A stretch of 52,507 nucleotides of DNA, taken from positions 1 through 52,507 of the forward strand of contig CAJUQB010000026.1 of the NCBI GenBank assembly GCA_910588285.1. The letters run 5' to 3'. This stretch comes from an uncultured Lachnospiraceae bacterium (GTDB lineage Bacteria; Bacillota; Clostridia; Lachnospirales; Lachnospiraceae). The notes under the pieces are model-generated. The model saw only the letters and a list, made by a program, of their open reading frames with translations, was not told the DNA's origin and did not search any database. Of the stretch, positions 1-8,243 are shown piece after piece; within the stretch, counting starts at the first letter, position 1; every line of letters starts with the position of its first letter. The position numbers were made by a program, and so were the translations under genes.

Positions 1-518
1 AAAACCGGCCGGAATGGATCAACCTGTCGGATGAGTTCTTTGAAGGGAACCATGAATTTCTGGAAATGAAGGTGCGGGTACTTTATGGGGAGCAGGGAAA
101 GAAGGATATTATCAGCCAGTACGTGGATTTTACGAAAGTATACCACGAGCAGGTGAAACAGCATGGCAGGACGCGGGAAGCAGTGCTGGAAACCATACGG
201 GTCTGCAAAAACCAGGATGTGCTGCGAGAGTACCTGGCAGAACGGGAAAAGGAGGTTATTAGTATCATGATGGCATTATTTGACCAGCAGAGGGCAGTAG
301 AGCAGTTTGGATATGATAAAAAAGAAGAAGGAAAAAAGGAAGGAAAAATAGAGGGGAGAATAGAAGGAAAAATAGAAGGAAAAATGGAAACAAAGAAAGA
401 GACGGCACTGACACTTTCGGAGATGGGGATGCCGGTAGATAGTATTGCCAAGGTAGTTAAGGAGGGGGTAGATACTGTTCAGCAGTGGCTTTCTGGAATG
501 GTGGCGGCAAAGCCGTAA
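1..518 (+). CDS. Rpn-family nuclease/transposase-like protein, C-terminal part (5' end outside window)
   Basis: The reading frame is open from base 3, so this is the 3' end of a longer gene; the first in-frame ATG at 66 is internal. The visible start, RPEWINLSDEFFEGN, resembles the conserved middle of Rpn-type PD-(D/E)XK proteins (recombination-promoting nuclease/putative transposase). The catalytic core lies upstream and cannot be judged. A helical region is followed by a lysine/glutamate tail built of KEGKIEG-like units (about bases 320-390) and a short helix ending in QQWLSGMVAAKP. From base 131 to the stop the sequence is nearly identical to 4259-4634. Family assignment is by recognition; function in recombination is inferred from the family. 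Confidence 0.7.
   Translation, partial: NRPEWINLSDEFFEGNHEFLEMKVRVLYGEQGKKDIISQYVDFTKVYHEQVKQHGRTREAVLETIRVCKNQDVLREYLAEREKEVISIMMALFDQQRAVEQFGYDKKEEGKKEGKIEGRIEGKIEGKMETKKETALTLSEMGMPVDSIAKVVKEGVDTVQQWLSGMVAAKP
131..518 (+). repeat. Direct repeat, copy 1 of the Rpn gene 3' end
   Basis: Bases 131-518 match 4259-4634 in the same orientation with few substitutions. The only length difference is 12 bases: copy 1 has one more four-residue unit (KIEG type) in the charged tail. The match starts abruptly at TACGAAAGTATA and ends at the stop codon. Confidence 0.9.
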
Positions 519-820
519 ATAGGGAGTAAAAAATGGAAACGCAGAAATACAAATGGTACAGCACCTTCCTTCTGCCCTGGCGGTGCGCGCCCTTTTATGC
601 CACTATGCGTGTGGTTTTGATGCTTGTAAGAAGGGCGGTTTCTATGCAAGGATGTACCATGAGCAGGCCAGGTGGTATAAGGAAGGATAAAGATCAGTAT
701 GAATTTTTTTATCCTGAAAAATATTATCCATCGCTACACCAATGCCGCATAGCTTTAACATACCAATATCTGCATAATCATCTCCAAAAGCAGCAGTGTC
801 CCCCCTTGTGGCGGCCCGGC
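519..820. other. Gene-poor stretch between Rpn gene and ADP-ribosylglycohydrolase
   Basis: No convincing intact gene is seen. A plus-strand open frame at 533-856 has no ribosome site or recognisable protein character and overlaps the end of the minus-strand glycohydrolase gene. The only recognisable content is a minus-strand HAD-hydrolase fragment at 723-800. Confidence 0.6.
723..800 (-). pseudogene. HAD-superfamily (Cof-type) hydrolase fragment
   Basis: Read on the minus strand from base 800, 26 codons give a text matching HAD motif IV: AFGDDYADIGMLKLCGIGVA, then MDN. The GDD signature is the acidic Mg-binding motif of Cof-type phosphatases. Homology stops after MDN; the frame then runs on to an unrelated stop, and upstream it runs into the end of the glycohydrolase gene. 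No start codon or rest of the protein is present, so this is a relic left by rearrangement. Confidence 0.6.
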
Positions 821-2971
821 CTACCGGTTTTCGTCAACCGAGATTCCGCATATTGAAAAATCCAGAAAATGGCAGCGGCTTCCGTCTCTGACGGATGCAC
901 CAATGGCACCATTCAGGTAAGGCCGATCTGTGTCAACATAGCGCATCAATTCTTTATCACCTTCTGATATTACGAATTTGTTTCCAACAGCCTGTATGGA
1001 TAAACGGTAATGACTGCCGCATTTCCATGGAAAATCCGTTTCGCAAAGAGTGCGGTATCCGTTTTCGTTTTTCATAAATTTCAGCGTACCTCCTTCCGCC
1101 AATACCAGTGCATAAGAACGTACTGCTCCCTGGACGCGGACATTGATACCATGCCATTGTCCCAGCTGCGGCCTTAGGGTCGCAGTAAAAGTATAATCAC
1201 GGAAATTGACATCCCCTGTATAGGCCTCGCCAAAATCAGAGCAGCTGCCATTCAGGGCATTCTCCGTAAGATACCACAAGCCTTTTAGCCGGGTGAACTG
1301 GCTCACTTCCGTGTGCAGGCCGTTCCACATATCCATATGTTCCTTGGCAAAATCAATGGTATAATCAGGGGAGCCGGAAATGTCAAAATCATCCATCCAG
1401 GCGCAAAGTGCCCCAGAGCATGCGTCTGCACTCCGGAACAGGACGCCCACTTCACTGATACAAGCACCTTCCATAGCCGGGACAGGCATAAATAGCTTAG
1501 TAAACACCTCCCGGACCTCAATGGCTTCCCCTTCTGTTATTTTGCCTGAATTAGTATCATAGATATATAAGCAGGCTGTAATGCTGCCGGATATGTTGGT
1601 ATCGCAGCAAACCTGACAGGATATATTCTGACCAGGATAGAAGATGGGGGAAAATGCAGGATCATAGCGGCTGTCGGAAAAATCCGTTGATGCATAATAT
1701 GTTTTATAAAATAGCTTGATTCCGCAAACATCACCTTCATAAGCCGGAAACGATGGCGCTACGAGCTTCAGAGAGCGGCTTCCCCCGGACGCCCTTTCCG
1801 CACTGTTCATGATCTTATAGCCCAGTGTGCTGCCGTGCTCGGCAGCAGCCCGAAAACCGTGTGTGGAACCAGGCAGTTCAAAATGGAACCGCGCTGTTTT
1901 GCCATTGATAATAGCAATAACATCATCTGGCGGCGTTTCACCAGCTAACCGATACCCCAGGGCTGCCATGTAGGTGGCGTCTTTGGCTATATCCATGATG
2001 TTCATGGAGCCCATGACACTGGAAGCAGCCAGGAAATCATTTATGGGGCTGCGCCATCTGTCGTAGTCAATCCCTTCAAGGCCAAGCAGAACCCCCATAA
2101 CCGTACCCACATTAGCCACATTGCAGTCAGTATCCCAACCGCACATATTGCAGATATTGATTGCCTGATCGAAATCGTGCCCTCCGTATAATAAGGATAA
2201 AATAATAACAGCTGAATTGGGGATGATGTGGCAGACGCCAGGATACCGGTCATATCCGAAGTTATTCTGGACATAGCGAAATGCATCCTCCCAATTTCCG
2301 GGTTTTTCTTTATAAAAGGCAATGATGGCATCTGCCATGCGCCGGTACGCGCAATCCGGCGGAATAACAGATAGGCCCGCCTGGATCACCTTCTCGATAT
2401 TGCTTTCCACAAAGGCCTCAGCAATACAAGCGGCAATAAACTGCCCTCCGTAAATTCCATTCCCTCCGTGTGATACGCTGGCCATTTTCCCGGCAAGTTC
2501 TGCAGCCTGCCTGGGATTTCCGGGGGAAACCAGCCCCCAGGTATCAATAAAGATTTGCCCGCCGATTTGTTCTGCTACGGCTTCGCCGTTTTGTTCCACA
2601 GAACCGCTGCGGGGGGCGGGGATACCGGCTCTCAGGTTGAGATAGGCCGTGTGTTCTGTTGAAATACCATAGCCTCCCCACCAGTAAAAACCATGTTCGT
2701 AAGGTGCGTAATTGAGCCAGGTTAATCCCATTTGTTCAACAGTGGCATCCAGACCATAATCATCAATTGACCGGAGAAAAAACATGGGTCCGTTCGTATC
2801 ATCATCAGCAGCAAAATTTTTATAATCGGCTATATAACGATTCAGTATGCCGTAGGTTTTTCTGATTCGGTCATAGCTCCAGCCTTCAATCGGAGCGCCG
2901 TAGCGGACACCGATTGTCTTTCCCAGCCATCCGGCATAAACACGATTCAAGTAATCATTTTGAATTGCCAT
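821..2971 (-). CDS. ADP-ribosylglycohydrolase family protein with C-terminal jelly-roll-like domain
   Basis: The protein is 716 residues. Residues 1 to about 330 are an ADP-ribosylglycohydrolase (DraG/ARH) domain, with the Mg-binding aspartates in ADDDTN (residues 55-60) and GWDTDCN (near 280). The remaining half is rich in aromatic and beta-type sequence, resembling the ligand-binding beta-sandwiches attached to sugar-active enzymes. I choose the ATG at 2971 because AAGGAGG lies 6 bases upstream; an ATG two codons earlier abuts the ribosome site. It follows the nucleoside hydrolase gene by 18 bases on the same strand, so the two are probably one operon. A role in hydrolysing N-glycosidic bonds of ADP-ribose or ribosylated compounds is inferred. 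No signal peptide is seen. Confidence 0.8.
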   Translation of the reverse strand: MAIQNDYLNRVYAGWLGKTIGVRYGAPIEGWSYDRIRKTYGILNRYIADYKNFAADDDTNGPMFFLRSIDDYGLDATVEQMGLTWLNYAPYEHGFYWWGGYGISTEHTAYLNLRAGIPAPRSGSVEQNGEAVAEQIGGQIFIDTWGLVSPGNPRQAAELAGKMASVSHGGNGIYGGQFIAACIAEAFVESNIEKVIQAGLSVIPPDCAYRRMADAIIAFYKEKPGNWEDAFRYVQNNFGYDRYPGVCHIIPNSAVIILSLLYGGHDFDQAINICNMCGWDTDCNVANVGTVMGVLLGLEGIDYDRWRSPINDFLAASSVMGSMNIMDIAKDATYMAALGYRLAGETPPDDVIAIINGKTARFHFELPGSTHGFRAAAEHGSTLGYKIMNSAERASGGSRSLKLVAPSFPAYEGDVCGIKLFYKTYYASTDFSDSRYDPAFSPIFYPGQNISCQVCCDTNISGSITACLYIYDTNSGKITEGEAIEVREVFTKLFMPVPAMEGACISEVGVLFRSADACSGALCAWMDDFDISGSPDYTIDFAKEHMDMWNGLHTEVSQFTRLKGLWYLTENALNGSCSDFGEAYTGDVNFRDYTFTATLRPQLGQWHGINVRVQGAVRSYALVLAEGGTLKFMKNENGYRTLCETDFPWKCGSHYRLSIQAVGNKFVISEGDKELMRYVDTDRPYLNGAIGASVRDGSRCHFLDFSICGISVDENR

Positions 2972-2989
2972 GAGCATCCTCCTTTTTTG

Positions 2990-3913
2990 TCAGATCCGGT
3001 TTCCGGAAAGCTTCTCAAACAGATCCGTTGCCAGCTGGTCCCGGTTGATATGGTATACATACCGGATCAGACGGCTGTGGTCGTAAGCGTACAGGCCGTC
3101 GTACTCCGGTACTGGCAGTGTATCCAGCCGGGACAGCATAAACCGGCTGTTCTCATTCAGCAGCCAGGCCACCGCAGCCACATCCCACAGAACCCGGGAC
3201 ACCGCAAGCCCTGAAGCATAGGTGCTGATCTCATCCCGGACACGCCCCACCAGAAAATCACACAATTCGTTTTTCCCGCCAAGGTAGTGGACAAGCTCCA
3301 CAAAAGGAATGGAAAAGCTGCTCACAACACCCATACAGGGAAGCTGGACAATGGGCGCACCGCTCTTAAAGACCACCCGGGCGGCGGCAACATCCTGAAA
3401 CAGGTTGAACTCTTTGGTATCATGATATTCCCGGCTGTGCCCGCCCAGCCACACAATCACAATATTTTCTGCAATTTCCGGTTTTAAAAGCAAGGCAGAG
3501 GCCACATTGGTGATGGCGCCGATGGCCACCACATAGAGGGGATGGTCGGGACAGTAGGAGGAAGCAAGCTCCGTAAGGTTCGTGGCGGCGTCGGAGGGCA
3601 CCGGCGTGGCTTCATCTTTCAGATAGGTTTCCGAGCCTTTATAGGTCACAGAGGCAAATTCCTGCCGGTTTGTCAATGTAAGGAGGCGCAGGATCTCCTC
3701 ATAGCTTTTGAGCATGCCGTCCTTGGGAGATTCGGAATGGTGGTTGTAAAAGGGCGCTGCATGGAGGGCCTTCAGGTTCAACCTGTCGGATGCGGCCAGA
3801 AGGTAGGCAATGGCGAACTGGTCGTCGATCTCGTTAAAGGTATCCGTGTCCAGTACCACATCCACCGGGGTTGAGGGGACGCACAGGTTTTTGAAGTATT
3901 GTTCTGTGTTCAT
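2990..3913 (-). CDS. Inosine/uridine-preferring nucleoside hydrolase-like protein
   Basis: This 307-residue protein carries the N-terminal DTD...DD calcium-binding motif of IunH/RihA-type nucleoside hydrolases (DTDTFNEIDDQFA, residues 22-34) and the later AIGAITNVASALL and LWDVAAVAWLL segments. These enzymes split ribonucleosides into base and ribose in the cytoplasm. The start at 3913 has AAGGAG about 8 bases upstream; the frame extends further upstream but without a ribosome site. It is the first gene of a pair with the ADP-ribosylglycohydrolase, which suggests salvage of nucleoside or ADP-ribose moieties. The substrate cannot be read from sequence. Confidence 0.88.
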   Translation of the reverse strand: MNTEQYFKNLCVPSTPVDVVLDTDTFNEIDDQFAIAYLLAASDRLNLKALHAAPFYNHHSESPKDGMLKSYEEILRLLTLTNRQEFASVTYKGSETYLKDEATPVPSDAATNLTELASSYCPDHPLYVVAIGAITNVASALLLKPEIAENIVIVWLGGHSREYHDTKEFNLFQDVAAARVVFKSGAPIVQLPCMGVVSSFSIPFVELVHYLGGKNELCDFLVGRVRDEISTYASGLAVSRVLWDVAAVAWLLNENSRFMLSRLDTLPVPEYDGLYAYDHSRLIRYVYHINRDQLATDLFEKLSGNRI

Positions 3914-4020
3914 AATTTTGCTCCTTAAGAAAATTGTTTGCCAGGGCGTATCTTTTTTACATGTATCCATCATTATACCAGAAACGGCCCATTTTGAGAA
4001 GGGGAACAAATTTTTATCTC

Positions 4021-4161
4021 GTTACTATTCACGGCGGCCGTGAATAGTAACGATTCGGGGCGATATTCCGAATTTTGCTACGCAAAAATCGCCCCTCACT
4101 CCTGAATCATGTTCTCACGGAATGCGCAGCTAGTGCGCATTCCTGACCCGTGAACTGTAAC
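4021..4161. repeat. Miniature palindromic element A (complete copy)
   Basis: A 141-bp non-coding element bounded by imperfect terminal inverted repeats: GTTACTATTCACGG at 4021-4034 and CCGTGAACTGTAAC at 4148-4161 (12 of 14 paired). Inside are three further hairpins: a 31-base palindrome with 15-base arms (4021-4051), GGGGCGAT/ATCGCCCC arms near 4057-4095, and GGAATGCGCA-GCTAG-TGCGCATTCC at 4119-4143. The last 52 bases of the window are an inverted copy of one end. This looks like a MITE or REP-type element; no transposase is present in the window. Confidence 0.8.
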
Positions 4162-4238
4162 CTTATCTCCTATCTTGCTATGTGGAAGTTTTTTAATTAT
4201 AATGAAGATAGAATAACACACAGAAATGGCGGAGTATT

Positions 4239-4634
4239 TTGGGTAATAAAGAATTCAGTACGAAAGTATACCACGAGCAGGTGAAACAGCATGGCAGGAC
4301 GCGGGAAGCAGTGCTGGAAACCATACGGGTCTGCAAAAACCAGGATGTGCTGCGAGAGTACCTGGCAGAACGGGAAAAGGAGGTTATTAGCATTATGATG
4401 GCATTATTTGACCAGCAGAGAGCAGTAGAGCAGTTTGGGTATGATAAGAAAGAGGAAGGAAAAAAGGAAGGAAAAATAGAAGGAAGAATAGAAGGAAAAA
4501 TGGAAACAAAGAAAGAGACGGCGCTGACACTTTCAGAGATGGGGATGCCGGTAGATAGTATTGCCAAGGTAGTTAAGGAGGGGGTGGATACGGTTCAGCA
4601 GTGGCTCTCGGGAATGGTGGCGATAAAGCCGTAA
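4239..4634 (+). pseudogene. Truncated Rpn-family gene, C-terminal fragment
   Basis: From base 4259 this copies the last 125 residues of the Rpn-type gene at the window start, including the KEGKIEG tail, but the nuclease core is missing. The upstream sequence is unrelated (a TTG at 4239 followed by a few novel codons), so the break is at 4258/4259. There is no good ribosome site. It lies about 100 bp downstream of element A. Nearly identical sequence shows that the duplication is recent. Whether any protein is made is doubtful. Confidence 0.75.
4259..4634 (+). repeat. Direct repeat, copy 2 of the Rpn gene 3' end
   Basis: Partner of 131-518, in the same orientation and 12 bases shorter. The two copies bracket about 3.7 kb holding the HAD relic, the glycohydrolase/hydrolase operon and element A. 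Confidence 0.9.
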
Positions 4635-4645
4635 AAATACAATAG

Positions 4646-4674
4646 TTGTGAATCCGGATCCGGTTTGCTATAAT
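4646..4674 (+). promoter_or_regulatory. Promoter for the ABC-2 exporter operon
   Basis: TTGTGA at 4646-4651 and TATAAT at 4669-4674 are separated by exactly 17 bases. It lies about 60 bases upstream of the ATPase start and just downstream of the Rpn fragment stop. Confidence 0.75.
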
Positions 4675-4733
4675 AACCTTATGGATGCGGAATGGCAAGG
4701 AAATAAATATAGCAAAGGAATAAACAGAACATA

Positions 4734-5666
4734 ATGATAGAAGTGAGTAAGGTTACAAAAACATTTACAGTAGCTGATAGAAAAAATAAAGAAACAAAGG
4801 AAATAAAGGCAGTAAAGGATGTTAGCTTTTGCGTTTCAAAGGGCGAGAAATTAGCCTTTATTGGACCGAACGGAGCAGGCAAAAGTACCATGATAAAAAT
4901 GCTTACAGGTATACTTACCCCGTCTCAAGGGGAAATCACGGTTAATGGCATCGATCCCCAAAAGAATACAAAAATGCTTGCCAAATGTATTGGAACGGTG
5001 TTTGGACAACGCGAGCAGCTATGGATAAACTTGACGCCTTACGACAATCTCATGTTTCTGGCATTAACATATGGAATGAACAAAAAAGATGCAGGAAGGG
5101 TCATTCAGGAATTTGAGAAAATTTTTGAAATCGGGGAACTCATGCATGTTCCAATAAAAAAATTATCCTTGGGGCAAAGAATGAAGTGCGAAATCATAGC
5201 AGGATTAGTACATAAACCAGAATTGTTGTTTTTGGATGAACCAACGATTGGATTAGATATTGTTGCAAAAAGCAATATATTACATGTGATCGATAAGATG
5301 AACAGGGAATTTGGAACAACGGTTTTTTTTACAAGTCATGATATTTCTGATATTGAGAAGCTATGTAATAGAGTGATCATCATCAATAAAGGGGAAATAG
5401 TGATTGATGATCCGCTGGAAGCGATAAAAAAGAATTATTTTAAAAAGAAGAAAATATGTGTTACCTTGAAGAATGCGCCATCAGCGAGAATCATGGAGGC
5501 GTATAAACCGGAATGCCTGGATGGAAATAAGTATGTTTTGGAAGTAAAAAATGAAGATCTCGAAATCGGCAGCGTTATTAGTGACTTTGATCCCCAAAAT
5601 ATCATGGATATCACGATCCAGGATTCTTCCCTGGAGTCAGTCATAGCCAATATATATCATGGATAG
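4734..5666 (+). CDS. ABC-2 type exporter ATP-binding protein
   Basis: A 310-residue ABC ATPase: Walker A GPNGAGKS (residues 44-51), Q-loop region GTVFGQREQLW, signature LSLGQRMKCE, Walker B LLFLDEPTIGLD and switch histidine TSHDISD. The roughly 80-residue C-terminal extension is typical of drug- or polysaccharide-type ABC-2 exporters. It would drive the two permeases that follow at once (5700 and 6475). The operon is clearly more AT-rich than the flanking metabolic genes, with AAA/ATA-rich codons, consistent with separate ancestry. The substrate is unknown. Confidence 0.9.
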   Translation: MIEVSKVTKTFTVADRKNKETKEIKAVKDVSFCVSKGEKLAFIGPNGAGKSTMIKMLTGILTPSQGEITVNGIDPQKNTKMLAKCIGTVFGQREQLWINLTPYDNLMFLALTYGMNKKDAGRVIQEFEKIFEIGELMHVPIKKLSLGQRMKCEIIAGLVHKPELLFLDEPTIGLDIVAKSNILHVIDKMNREFGTTVFFTSHDISDIEKLCNRVIIINKGEIVIDDPLEAIKKNYFKKKKICVTLKNAPSARIMEAYKPECLDGNKYVLEVKNEDLEIGSVISDFDPQNIMDITIQDSSLESVIANIYHG

Positions 5667-5699
5667 AAATAGGAAGGTTTGAGGTGTTCTTGGAAAAAT

Positions 5700-6491
5700 A
5701 TGTATAAATATTATGCAGCGATGAAATATGAATTTAAGGACCGAACAGCATATAAGATTTCTCTGTTTTTTAATGCGGTAATCTTTGCCCTGGTTATGTA
5801 CGTGATGGTTCATGTTTGGGGATATCTATATCATGATAAAGATGCGCTTATAGCAGGATATTCTTACCAGCAAATGATTTGGTATGTGATTTTAACAGAA
5901 TTAATATGGTTTTCAACAAGAAGCGCTATCTTGACACATCAAATAAGTGATGATATACGAACCGGAAATATCTGTTCCTATGTAAATAAACCATACGATT
6001 ATCCAGGTTACATACTAGCCAGATATTTGGGAGAAATCTCCTTTAAAACGATTGCCTTTATTCCAATTGGAGGAATCCTTGGTGTAGTGTGCCTGCGTAT
6101 GTTTCCGAATGCATCTTTTATTTCGGTGGCAAGTGTGCTGGTTACCTTTATACTGTCTGTTATAATTAATGGGATAATTCGTGTATTAGTCGGATTGTCT
6201 TCCTTTTGGATCGAAGACACGAAACCTGTAATATGGTTATATGAGAAGCTGATTCTGATTATGGGAACCGTGTTTCCGCTGGAGCTGTTCTCAGAGAATA
6301 TACAGCAGGTACTAAAATATACACCGATATACGTTATCAGCTATGGCCCTGCCAGACTTTTTGTAAAATATAATCATGAGGATTTTTTTAAGATACTACT
6401 TTCACAGATTATTTATATAGTGATTGGTTATCTGTGTATACAGATTGTATATAAAAAGGGGAAAAGGAGACTTCATGTTTATGGCGGTTAG
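5700..6491 (+). CDS. ABC-2 family transporter permease, subunit 1
   Basis: 263 residues with about six hydrophobic segments, beginning MYKYYAAMKYEFKDRTAYKI, which is the usual N-terminus of the DUF990-like ABC-2 permease family. The start is uncertain: a TTG at 5679 sits too close to AGGAAGG, so the ATG at 5700 is preferred on family length. The gene overlaps the next by 17 bases, implying translational coupling. It forms a heteromeric membrane channel with the downstream permease. The cargo cannot be deduced. Confidence 0.82.
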   Translation: MYKYYAAMKYEFKDRTAYKISLFFNAVIFALVMYVMVHVWGYLYHDKDALIAGYSYQQMIWYVILTELIWFSTRSAILTHQISDDIRTGNICSYVNKPYDYPGYILARYLGEISFKTIAFIPIGGILGVVCLRMFPNASFISVASVLVTFILSVIINGIIRVLVGLSSFWIEDTKPVIWLYEKLILIMGTVFPLELFSENIQQVLKYTPIYVISYGPARLFVKYNHEDFFKILLSQIIYIVIGYLCIQIVYKKGKRRLHVYGG

Positions 6492-7269
6492 AAGAGAAAT
6501 AATCGTGGCTTTTCTGTCAATAAAATATAACATCATGCGTTCCTATACGGAATTTAAAAGCTTTGTTTTAAGTGTTGTTTTATCCGTATTGAATAATGCT
6601 GTATTTATAGTTCAGTGGCTGGTGCTATTTGGAATACATGGCTCCTTTGGCAGCTACAGATTTGATGATATTATGTTTATTTGGGCTATGGCATGTTCCA
6701 CGGGAGCACTATACGGAATCATGTTTGGCGGCGCCGGCACATTATCACAGCTAATCATGGTGGGAAAGCTGGATTCATTTATCGTACAGCCTCGAAATCT
6801 GTATTTTAATATTGCCACAAGTGCTACAGACATGTCTGCGTTTGGTGATCTTGTATATAGCATCATATTGTGCGCAATATTTTCAAAGGATTATAGAACG
6901 GTTCTTGCTTATGTGATTTTATCATTAACAGGAGCCTTTATATTGCTTGCATTCCATATGATGATTGGCAGCCTGACATTTTGGATCTCTGATGGAAGAT
7001 TGGTTTCTGTTTTGCTGAGCAATGTGATGACAGCAGTTGCTACATACCCGGATCAGATTTTCAATCGGTTTATCAGAGGGCTGTTATATTCGATATTTCC
7101 AGTTGGCTTTATTATTTTTATTCCGGCCCGTATGTTAAAAGAGCCGGATATGGAGATCATATTATATGTGATGATAGCAGCATGGATCTATTTCGTGCTT
7201 TCGGTTGCCTTTTTCTATAAAGGGAAAAAACGTTATTTATCATCAAATATAATGTCAAGCAGACTATAG
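6475..7269 (+). CDS. ABC-2 family transporter permease, subunit 2
   Basis: 264 residues and strongly hydrophobic, with about six membrane spans and a basic C-terminus. AAAGGAGA directly precedes the ATG at 6475. It is similar in layout to subunit 1 (cytoplasmic start, TYxEFKSF-type first span, C-terminal FFYKGKKRY) and is probably a paralogue in a two-permease exporter. The paired DUF990-type arrangement is known in Firmicutes and Streptomyces, but this operon gives no clue to its substrate. Confidence 0.82.
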   Translation: MFMAVRREIIVAFLSIKYNIMRSYTEFKSFVLSVVLSVLNNAVFIVQWLVLFGIHGSFGSYRFDDIMFIWAMACSTGALYGIMFGGAGTLSQLIMVGKLDSFIVQPRNLYFNIATSATDMSAFGDLVYSIILCAIFSKDYRTVLAYVILSLTGAFILLAFHMMIGSLTFWISDGRLVSVLLSNVMTAVATYPDQIFNRFIRGLLYSIFPVGFIIFIPARMLKEPDMEIILYVMIAAWIYFVLSVAFFYKGKKRYLSSNIMSSRL

Positions 7270-7313
7270 AAACGTGAAATCCCGGCACAAAACCTGCAAA
7301 GGGTAAATCCAAA

Positions 7314-8081
7314 ATGATAATGGAGCTGATTGAGCTGGCAAAAGAAAAAAGGATATCTATTGTCTGCATAACGAATGACATCTATAGCCCGGCAGCGAAA
7401 TATTCAGATATGATGATTCCCATTCATGCAGGAGAATGGAAGGCGCCGCGTACAAAGGTTATTACATTATCAGCGTTAGCTTCATTGATGCTTGCATCAG
7501 CCCTTGCAGAGAAGAGTAAAGATGACATCAAAGAGATGGTAGATGAAGTGGCGCATATGTCGTCAAAGGTGATTGAGGAATCGGCTGCATGGAAGGATTA
7601 TGCGGAAGGGATAAATGAAACAGGTGCATTTACCTTTGTGGGGTATGGAAGCAATTATCCGGCTGTATATTATGCAAAGGCCAAAACAAAAGAAGTTTTA
7701 AGGTGGCGTTCTGATCTATATCAGATTGAAGAATTTGCCCATATAGAGACAGTGGCCCCCTCACCGGGACAATATACGGTATTTCTGGTAAATAACTGCA
7801 AGAAAGAGCAGCGTGTTTTGGAGATTTTGGAATCAGCCAGTCAGATGCAGCGTGAGCTAATCATAGCTGCGCCCTGTTCGCTGGGGGAGGAATGTAGAAA
7901 AGCGCTTCCTTTGGCAAAGTGTGTTATACTTCCGGACGTTAGCGAAAATATTTTGTCAATATTGTTTTACATTGTGATTCAATTGCTGCATTATTATACG
8001 GCATTAATTAAAAATATTGATCCGGATAACCCGCCTACGAGGATATTTGCAAGAGGTGTTGCATTTAATGAGGATACTTGA
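7314..8081 (+). pseudogene. SIS-domain (phosphosugar isomerase-like) protein, 5' truncated
   Basis: The frame is open from 7278 and the text reads GKSKMIMELIELAKEKRIS, then ITNDIYSPAAKYSDMMIPI, the second half of a first SIS fold as in GlmS-like aminosugar isomerases. A second SIS domain follows (FVGYGSNYPAVYYAKAKTKE, residues about 105-250). The start of the first SIS domain is absent, and the ATG at 7314 has no ribosome site. Intact two-SIS proteins are about 340 residues, against 255 here. It lies directly after the ABC operon, so the truncation may have come with insertion of that operon. It is probably inactive; the former substrate is unknown. Confidence 0.65.
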
Positions 8082-8161
8082 ATAAAACTTTCCATAACCT
8101 GAAAAGAGAAGGAGATGATTGCAGAACATAGAAGCTTCGTCAGCTGCTCTCCTCCTGGGGG

Positions 8162-8207
8162 GCAGCACATAGTTTTATTTTGCCCACTCTGTAAAAATAT
8201 GTGCTGC
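8162..8207. other. Inverted repeat between convergent genes
   Basis: GCAGCACATA at 8162-8171 pairs perfectly with TATGTGCTGC at 8198-8207 across a 26-base loop. It lies between the SIS gene (plus) and the ANTAR gene (minus), where a terminator is expected, but no T run follows on either strand, so it is listed only as a stem-loop. Confidence 0.4.
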
Positions 8208-8243
8208 TGCCAGTAGATAGATTGACAGAATTAGCTGTAAAAT

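Noticed and set aside
533..856. 107-residue plus-strand open frame after the Rpn gene
   Set aside because: No ribosome site, odd composition, crosses the HAD relic and the end of the glycohydrolase gene.
4193..4567. Minus-strand open frames opposite both Rpn copies
   Set aside because: They are mirror frames of the duplicated charged tail and appear in both copies for that reason only.
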